DNA from: Tubiluchus corallicola
Taxonomy: Eukaryota; Priapulida; Priapulimorpha; Priapulimorphida; Tubiluchidae
Length of the DNA stretch: 38,171 bases
NCBI GenBank assembly: GCA_030141605.1
Contig: JAQGDQ010001495.1
Span: 1-38,171 of the forward strand
Direction of reading: 5' to 3'
Under the pieces are notes generated by a model, which saw only the letters and a program-made list of their open reading frames with translations, ran no database searches and had not been told where the DNA came from. This document shows positions 31,537 to 38,171 of this stretch, in pieces. Within the stretch, counting starts at the first letter, position 1; each line of letters opens with the position of its first letter. The translations under genes were made by a program, and so were the position numbers.

Positions 31537-32535
31537 CTATTACATTCATTGCAGTACTGCTTGACAAAATGCAAGCCATCTACATTCATTGCAGCACTGC
31601 TTGACAAAACACAGGCCATCTACATTCATTGCAGCACTACTTGACAAAATGCAAACCATCTACATTCATCACAGCACTGCTTGACAAAATGCAAGCCGTC
31701 TACATTCATTGCAGCACTGCTTGACAAAACACAGGCCATCTACATTCATTGCAGCACTACTTGACAAAATGCAAACCATCTACATTCATCACAGCACTGC
31801 TTGACAAAATGCAAGCCGTCTACATTCATTGCAGCACTGCTTGACAAAATGCAAGCCGTCTACATTCATTGCAGCACTGCTTGACAAAATGCAAGCCGTC
31901 TACATTCATTGCAGCACTGCTTGACAAAATGCAAGCCGTCTACATTCATTGCAGCACTGCTTGACAAAATGTAAACCATCTACATTCATTGCAGCACTGC
32001 TTGACAAAATGTAAACCATCTACATTCATTGCAACACTGCTTGACAAAATGCAAGCCGTCTACATTCATTGCAGCACTGCTTGACAAAATGCAAGCCATC
32101 TACATTCATTGCAGCACTGCTTGACAAAATGCAAGCCATCTACATTCATTGCAGCACTGCTTGACAAAATGCAAGCCATCTACATTCATTGCAGCACTGC
32201 TTGACAAAATGCAAGCCGTCTACATTCATTGCAGCACTGCTTGACAAAATGCAAACCGTCTACATTCGTTGCAGCACTGCTTGACAAAAATGCAAGCCAT
32301 CTACATTCGTTGCAGCACTGCTTGACAAAATGCAAACCATCTACATTCATTGCAGCACTGCTTGACAAAATGCAAGCCGTCTACATTCATTGCAGCACTG
32401 CTTGACAAAATGCAAGCCGTCTACATTCATTACAGCACTGCTTGACAAAATGCAAGCCATATACATTCATTGCAGCACTGCTTGACAAAATGCAAGCCAT
32501 CTACATTCATTACAGAACTGCATGACAAAATGCAA
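31537..32535. repeat. 40-bp minisatellite, about 25 copies
   Basis: The unit is CTACATTCATTGCAGCACTG plus CTTGACAAAATGCAAGCC(A/G)T, 40 bp. A three-unit block with GCACTACTTGACAAAATGC occurs twice near 31620 and 31740 (120 bp apart), showing block duplication. Minus-strand short frames (for example HFVKQCCNECRWLA) come from the repeat and are not genes. Confidence 0.97.
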
Positions 32536-33124
32536 GAAGATCTGACAATTTGGCAATTGCGATGAGAGCTGCGACCAAATGCATTGCACCGATCGTAAAG
32601 ACCGTAATCATCGGTAATCATCAATAATCAATCGCAATGAGAAAGTCAAAGTATTGTATTCTGTGACTTAATTCCTGCATAGCGATAAATTAGTGATGAT
32701 GTAATGATGCTAGAGCATTTACTCTTTATCCTAAAACTTCTGGCGAGAAATGCTTCGTAGCTGCTGTGTCCTGTCTTAATCTGCTCAAGCTAAACTCATG
32801 ATACAGGATGGTACATAAATTTTGCCACGGGGTGCAAAACAACCAGTAACAGCACAGAACCACGCGTGTGCTTGCAAACCAAAACCGTCTATTAGTCGGA
32901 TTAGTTAAAACTGCGTTAGTATGCTTTACGTGGAATGCACCAAAAATTTGGTCAAGTCCCATTTTTTTAATAAAAAAAGCTAAAGATATTGGACTTTTGT
33001 ATTCTAGCATCAAATTATCAAAAAAATGTTCAAAAAACACAAGAAATCTAATTTTATAACCCCGTACCCAGTTCTCTAGCTAAAAACTAGTACCACAATT
33101 GTAAAAAAACTTTCATTTTCAAAC

Positions 33125-33450
33125 GCCGGTAGTAGCTGGTAGAAGCAGTCATTTTGTTTTGGTTTTTTCTATTGTGAAGCCCAGATCTTAGTCAGGAAGA
33201 GCCATCTACTGGATTTAAGCATAACTTCAACGTGTTGTTGCGAACTCCGTAGCAACCAATATATGTGCCGTTGCCAAGTGTTTTGTAGAAATGCAAGAAA
33301 AAACAATGGCTGACTTTAACAGTGATTTTCTCAAGATTATGTTTTTCAGTGTGCAGCCTGCACCTCAACATCAATGTAGATTATCTCAGCTTAGAAATAA
33401 CACAGAGCGACGAACTTGGTATCAAAATGATCCTCATGAAATGGAGATTC
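33125..33450. repeat. Dispersed repeat, copy 2 (inverted relative to 10115-10590)
   Basis: It shares, on the complement, GATCATTTTGATACCAAGTT, CTGAGATAATCTACATTGA, AAGTCAGCCATTGTTTTTTC and AGTAGATGGCTCTTCCTGAC with the other copy. It lacks the internal duplication, so it probably resembles the ancestral form. Confidence 0.8.
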
Positions 33451-33837
33451 AGGATGTGTGAATAACTAGTAAAACTTAATTGCCGATTTATGGACGATTT
33501 GCTATGCAAGCACTTGTATATTACATCAATGTTTTGCTCAAAAATTGCTCAAAAATGTCTTCAAAATCTGGTGTAGAAACCTCATACGCACAGCCTGCAG
33601 TTCTGAGTGGTATGATTAGAGCAGTGACTTGAAGAACTCAAGATCCTCCAGCACATCTTCCAAATCTTTACACAAAATTATTCATAGTTTCAAAAAGTAC
33701 TTGAAAAGGACCATTTTTGGTTCATACTTATAATACAATTTTAATGGTTCCATGTCTCATGCAGTCGCAATATATGGCCTCCAATCAATTATAATGCTAT
33801 TTCAATATAGCTCTATGTAAATTAAACACACGCTGTG

Positions 33838-34130
33838 GTCGTTTCTTCTCCTCTCTTCCTTCTTCCTATCCCTAATCTTACTATTTTTTCCATTTCATCA
33901 TGTCTACCTACCCTAACTATTCCTTCATTTGCTCATTCTCTCTCCCTTCCTTCTTCCTCTCTCTAATCTTACTATTTTTTCCATTCCATCATGTCTACTA
34001 ACCCTACCCATTCTTTCATTCGCTCATCCTCCCCTTTTTTCCTTCTTCCTATCTCTAATCTTACTATTTTTTTCCATTCCATCATGTCTACTAACCCTAA
34101 CCATTCTTTCATTCACTCATTTGTGCAACC
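33838..34130. repeat. 91-92-bp tandem repeat, 3 copies
   Basis: CTAATCTTACTATTTTTTCC recurs at about 33873, 33964 and 34056, each followed by CATCATGTCTAC and CATTC(A/G)CTCAT. The pyrimidine-rich unit lies in the far upstream intron. Confidence 0.93.
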
Positions 34131-34203
34131 TTAACAAGCCAAGCTTTCAAGGTGTCATACAGCAACTCTTTTATTTGGTTAATTTGACTTCATCAACGTT
34201 TTT

Positions 34204-34509
34204 TTACCTATACTGTTTGTTTTTTTCAATAATATTGTACGTTGATGTATTGTATATGTATTGCTGGAGTGAGATAAATTGATTGATTGATTGATTGATT
34301 GTTTGAAATGCCTCACAAGCTTGTCTGTTCAATGCTGTCAAAGTTTTTTTCATTATCCTACAATCCACTCTGTCCTCTGGGATAACTAAATGTGTCTTGC
34401 GGTTGAGATCCGGTGAATGCGATAAAGAATGCACACGGTTGTAGTGGTGAATTACTTCAACCCTTAATTTTATGTTAGAATTGAATCCAAACGTCCGAAG
34501 GTCACGCAT
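34204..34509 (-). other. Unrecognised open stretch ending at a (CAAT)n tail
   Basis: About 75 codons read MRDLRTFGFNSNIKLRVEVI and later LVIPEDRVDCRIMKKTLTAL before running into the (GATT)n/(CAAT)n microsatellite at 34277-34302. A simple-repeat tail after a coding-like stretch can mark the 3' end of a truncated LINE, but no reverse-transcriptase motif is visible. I do not recognise the protein. Confidence 0.25.
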
Positions 34510-34529
34510 AGTAAGTAATTTAAATATCA

Positions 34530-35140
34530 GTCTTTGTTGGATTAAAAATGTAATTAACAGTCAATTAACTTCATCCCATAAGTAAAAAAATTAATACTTC
34601 ACAACAAAAATTAGTAAAAACTAATAAAGAAGACATCCAAAAGGACAGAGGACTTCCTTGAAGAGAAAGGCCTTCCTAGATAACTTCGTAGAGAACAGAA
34701 GACTTCCAGTATGTCAGAGTACATCCAAGAGGACAGAAGACTTCCAAGAGGACAGAGGACTTTCAAGAGGACAGAGGACTTCCAAGAGGACAGAAGACTT
34801 CCAAGAGGACAGAGGACTTCCAAGAGGACAGAAGACTTCCAAGAGGACAGACGACTTCCTAGAATACAATGGACATCCTACACGACTTCCTAGATGACAG
34901 AGGACTTGCAAGGGGAAGGACTTCCAAAAGGACAGAGGACTTCCTAGAGGACAGATTACTTCCAAGTGGAAAGAAGACCTCCTTGAGGACAGAGAACTTC
35001 TTAGATATCAAACGACAATTTTCAAGATCTTTTAATGCAGATATTAGTAAACAAGTGCTATTTTTATGCTATTCTAAGTACGCAATTGATAATCCATATC
35101 ACTAGCCTTCCAAGGCTACCTTCTTAAATAAGCTACCTTA
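34530..35140. repeat. Dispersed repeat, copy with internal 19-bp array
   Basis: The left half (34535-34620) and right half (35015-35135) match the compact copy at 31180-31420 in order and orientation. The interval 34630-35005 is the 19-bp array, absent from the compact copy. Confidence 0.85.
34630..35005. repeat. 19-bp minisatellite, about 20 degenerate copies
   Basis: The unit is GACTTCCAAGAGGACAGAA, best preserved at 34735-34855 and degenerate toward both sides (TTCCTAGA, TTCCAAAAGGAC). Runs such as KRTEDFQEDRG on the plus strand are repeat-derived. Confidence 0.94.
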
Positions 35141-35149
35141 TATATTGCC

Positions 35150-35400
35150 TAACAACAACAACAGCAACAAAAACAACAAACAGCAATGATGACGACGACT
35201 ACAACGATACTAACTGTGACAACAACAACAAGGATGACGATACTAGCTGCGGCAGCAACAACAACAATGACACCAGCTGTGACAACAACAACAACTACGG
35301 CGACAGTAGCTGTGAAAACAACAACAACAACGACGACGACAACAACAAGGCAACAACGGCAACGACAATGACAAAAACAGCAGCAGCAGCAGCAGCAGTG

Positions 35401-35433
<33 letters not shown>

Positions 35434-35465
35434 GCAGCAACAAAGACAATGACAACAACAATAAA
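35150..35465. repeat. CAA/ACG/CAG-rich trinucleotide region
   Basis: Mixed triplets (CAACAACAAC, GACGACGAC, GCAGCAGCAGCAGCAGCAG) run for over 300 bp. No gene context was found. Confidence 0.95.
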
Positions 35466-35479
35466 AAAAATTACTCCCA

Positions 35480-35600
35480 GAGTATTTAGGTCACTGCACT
35501 GATCATACCACTCAAGATTTCAGGCCATTGAGACTTACCGCATCAAATTTTGAAACTATGATAAATTTGCTAAATTTTGAGTAATACTTTGATGTAGTAA
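35480..35600. repeat. Dispersed repeat, related inverted to 33540-33630
   Basis: GTCACTGCACTGATCATACC with ACTCAAGA here corresponds to the complement of the sequence near 33598-33627 (GTCACTGCTCTAATCATACC). The shared region is short and its class is unknown. Confidence 0.6.
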
Positions 35601-35779
35601 AATGATGTATTTTTGATGTTCTGCATTATAACTCTTTGGTTTTATCTCACCCTCCAATAAAATGTTATGTACAATCATGTATAAGAATAAATAAAAAATC
35701 CCACACCAAGAAAAGACACGACGCTTCGATCACTATGGACTATCCCGCTTTATTTCTTTTCATAATTTGTACAGGATCA

Positions 35780-36150
<371 letters not shown>

Positions 36151-36154
36151 TATT

Positions 36155-36730
36155 AATCACTCATTCTTATTGTCACCTGACGGTGCTCGAGGATGGTGGA
36201 TCGAAGTGTCATGACTTTGTGTTTTTCTTCTAGCGTGAGATTTTTCATTAACTGCATTAATTTGTTTGAATAAGAATTATCTCCGGTTTAGCAAGTGTAG
36301 CCAAGATTTCACTGTTTTCAACCAAGCACCAATAGCGCAATGATCTTGCATCAGTATCATCGACTAATCAATCTTTAAAAATCAATCAATATTACACATT
36401 TCTTATATCGAATAAAATTACAGGGGTCCCTCACACAGAGCCACCCACACCCATTTTTTGTCTTTTTTTGTAATATATTTTAGTGGCATTTACATAGCTT
36501 GCAATAAACTCATTGAAAATTCTTTAAATCTTTTGTTTGTCAACAAAAACATTCATTTAGAAATACCAATATTTTAATATTTATTGCAAAACAAATGAGC
36601 ACATACTTCAACACAACCGTAGTGAAAAAACAGACTGTTACATATGCTCAAGGAGCCCCAAACTTGAAGGGCCCTAGGCCGCAACACATACTAGTCTGTG
36701 GGATAATCCGGTCCTGTTTACTAGCATCCT
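36155..36730. other. Intron sequence without recognisable features
   Basis: AT-rich intron; nothing coding or mobile was recognised here. Confidence 0.6.
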
Positions 36731-36798
36731 TGCCTAACTCCCTCCCTCCCATCTGTCTCCCTCTCTTTCTATCTCCCCCCTCTTTCTCTCTCTCTCCC

Positions 36799-36829
<31 letters not shown>

Positions 36830-37170
36830 TCCCACCCTAACCCTGTCTGTCTCTCTCTCCCTCTCTCTCTCTCTCTATCTCCCTCCCTCCCTACCTCCTT
36901 CCCTCCCTCCCTCTCTCTCTCTCTATCTGTCTCTCTCTCTCTCTCTGTCTCTCTCTCTCTTTCTGTCTCTCTCTCTTACCCTCTCTCCCTCTTTCTCTCT
37001 CCCCTCTCTCTCTCTCTCTGTCTCTCTTTCTCTCTCTCTTCCCCTCTCTCTCTCTCTCTCTCACTCTCACTCTCTCTATCTTTTTCTCCTATATTAATTC
37101 TCTCTTTCTGGGTTATCTTAGGTTATTTCCGAGCTAATTACCTACGGGGTTGTTCACAAGCGAGTAACCA
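36731..37170. repeat. (CT)n-rich tract with the GGGTTATCTTAGG right arm
   Basis: Imperfect CT/CCCT repeats extend from about 36731 to 37105 and lead directly into GGGTTATCTTAGGTTATTTC and TTGTTCACAAGCGAGTAACC, the same arm as after the CT tract at 36072. This ties the CT tract to the dispersed repeat. Confidence 0.9.
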
Positions 37171-37913
37171 ATATATCTGTTTATTAGCAGTTACTCAAGA
37201 GGATTGAGTATACTTGAGTATCGCGGAGTACCCGTATTGGGTAAAAATGGAAATGAAATGGATGAACACGTTTTCCAAAGTAACATATTAGAAAATCTAC
37301 GTCACATTCGCAAGTGTGGTTTCTCAAGATTGGCCGGGCATGGCGTCAAACCTGCATAATATACCTGAACAATTTCCAGAACTCAGCAAATCTAACTGGC
37401 ATGTTGTCATTAAAACAAGTTCGCATGAGCTGGAGTGAGCTGGAAAGGCTAGATAAAGTTATCCATCTATTCTCTTCTGAAACGGCTTAAGACACCCTTT
37501 GGCCAAAACAGGGAAAATCTCATAATTCCACACAAAAGCAGTCCAAGAGAATAGCAAAAAGGTGAAGAAACAACATGTGGTCAAAAAACCTGTTGAAATA
37601 AATAGAAACAGAAACAACTGATGTACATTTTACCTAAACTTATCAAGCCAATGACCAGTTCACTGACCCTTATCAATGACCAGTTCACTGATTGATTTTT
37701 AAAGATTAATTAATTGTCAGATCATTAATAATTGCAGGTTAACTCTTTACTTACAGATGTCACGAGAGTCAGTTTCATCCGACCCTGTTAGAAACAAGTA
37801 AAATAAGAAACAACAACATACACATATTATGTCACACACATAAAAAAGTAAGTGCTATTCATACAGTGCATATAACAAAATCCAAGAGGATGTCACATTT
37901 TCTATATGCATTA
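37171..37913. other. Intron sequence without recognisable features
   Basis: Ordinary AT-rich intron, apart from the short duplication CAATGACCAGTTCACTGA near 37650-37690. Confidence 0.6.
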
Positions 37914-38171
37914 CAGTCAATCCTCATTGTAGTGCCTTCCCCCATGTATAATGCCAGCTTCGCTTAGCGCCCAAACTTTTCCAAAAAATAAATAAATAAA
38001 TAAAACAATTTCTCAAAAATTTGTTCACAACATCAATTAATTTCTGTTTCCTATGCAAATTATGCAACTGGCATGATTTGTATTACTTTTTGTAAGATCA
38101 AGGAAGATTCTTGTTTTTTTTTTGCTCTTCAGCTCAACCCGCCACAGACAGTTTGGGCAGATTTTCCTATA
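37914..38171 (+). mobile_element. Possible pogo/Tigger-like left end, cut by window end
   Basis: TA precedes CAGTCAATCCTCATTGTAGT and GTATAATGCC strings typical of pogo-like subterminal sequence. A copy of the AAATTTGTTCACAACATCAA dispersed arm follows at 38008. The other end would lie outside the window. Confidence 0.35.

Noticed and set aside
33629-33700. Minus-strand stretch reading KDLEDVLEDLEFFKSLL
   Set aside because: It is short and acidic-hydrophobic, lies partly in a dispersed repeat shared with 35480-35600, and does not match the dynein segment expected upstream of exon A.
36825-36845. Telomere-like CCCTAACCCT
   Set aside because: It is a single occurrence inside a pyrimidine-rich tract, not an array.

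Overview
The window is animal nuclear DNA. It carries the 3' half of one intron-rich gene on the minus strand, an axonemal dynein heavy chain, and its introns are packed with tandem arrays and non-autonomous DNA transposons. Eleven exons (called A to K here in transcript order, 30090 down to 2621) can be joined by GT-AG junctions in unbroken phase. They give about 640 codons covering AAA5, its strut coiled coil, AAA6 and the start of the C-terminal domain. The protein belongs to the single-headed inner-arm DNAH3/DNAH7/DNAH12 group. DNAH12 is the best match from memory, so the paralogue call is tentative. The upstream exons and the last C-terminal exons lie outside the window. I cannot name the species; the dynein, the TE types and about 38% GC by eye fit an invertebrate metazoan. 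No other intact gene was found on either strand.

Layout, left to right. 1-2620: intron after exon K, made wholly of a 61-bp minisatellite whose unit includes the last 20 nt of exon K plus its splice donor. 2855-6423: hAT-like element holding a 5S-rRNA-like sequence, and one copy of a 484-bp hAT MITE. 6562-7268: another hAT MITE. 7410-9701: 131-bp array, a foldback and a 92-bp duplication. 9882-11971: dispersed repeats. 12197-13394: pogo/Tigger-type element with a nested hAT MITE. 14105-16476: intact copy of the 484-bp hAT MITE, then a 37-bp array. 16618-19724: piggyBac MITE, CAA/CAG tract, a short copy of a 101-bp family, and a 173-bp array. 19898-26829: 73-bp array, then a hAT-like element whose interior is a 5.5-kb array of a 69-bp unit. 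27023-29897: 101-bp array, then a 15-bp array inside a pogo-like element inside a hAT-like element that ends 14 bp from a splice donor. 30091-38171: 8 kb of intron with a 40-bp array, a 92-bp array, a 19-bp array inside a dispersed repeat, and CAA and CT microsatellites.

By my coordinates tandem repeats make up roughly 15 kb (about 40%) of the window, while dynein coding sequence is 1.9 kb. The long repetitive open frames at 21-26.6 kb are intronic minisatellite, not genes. The most unusual feature is the 61-bp array: an exon's 5' splice site has been tandemly copied about 43 times directly downstream of the authentic site. This recalls, without implying homology, the satellite-filled giant introns of Drosophila Y-linked dynein genes.
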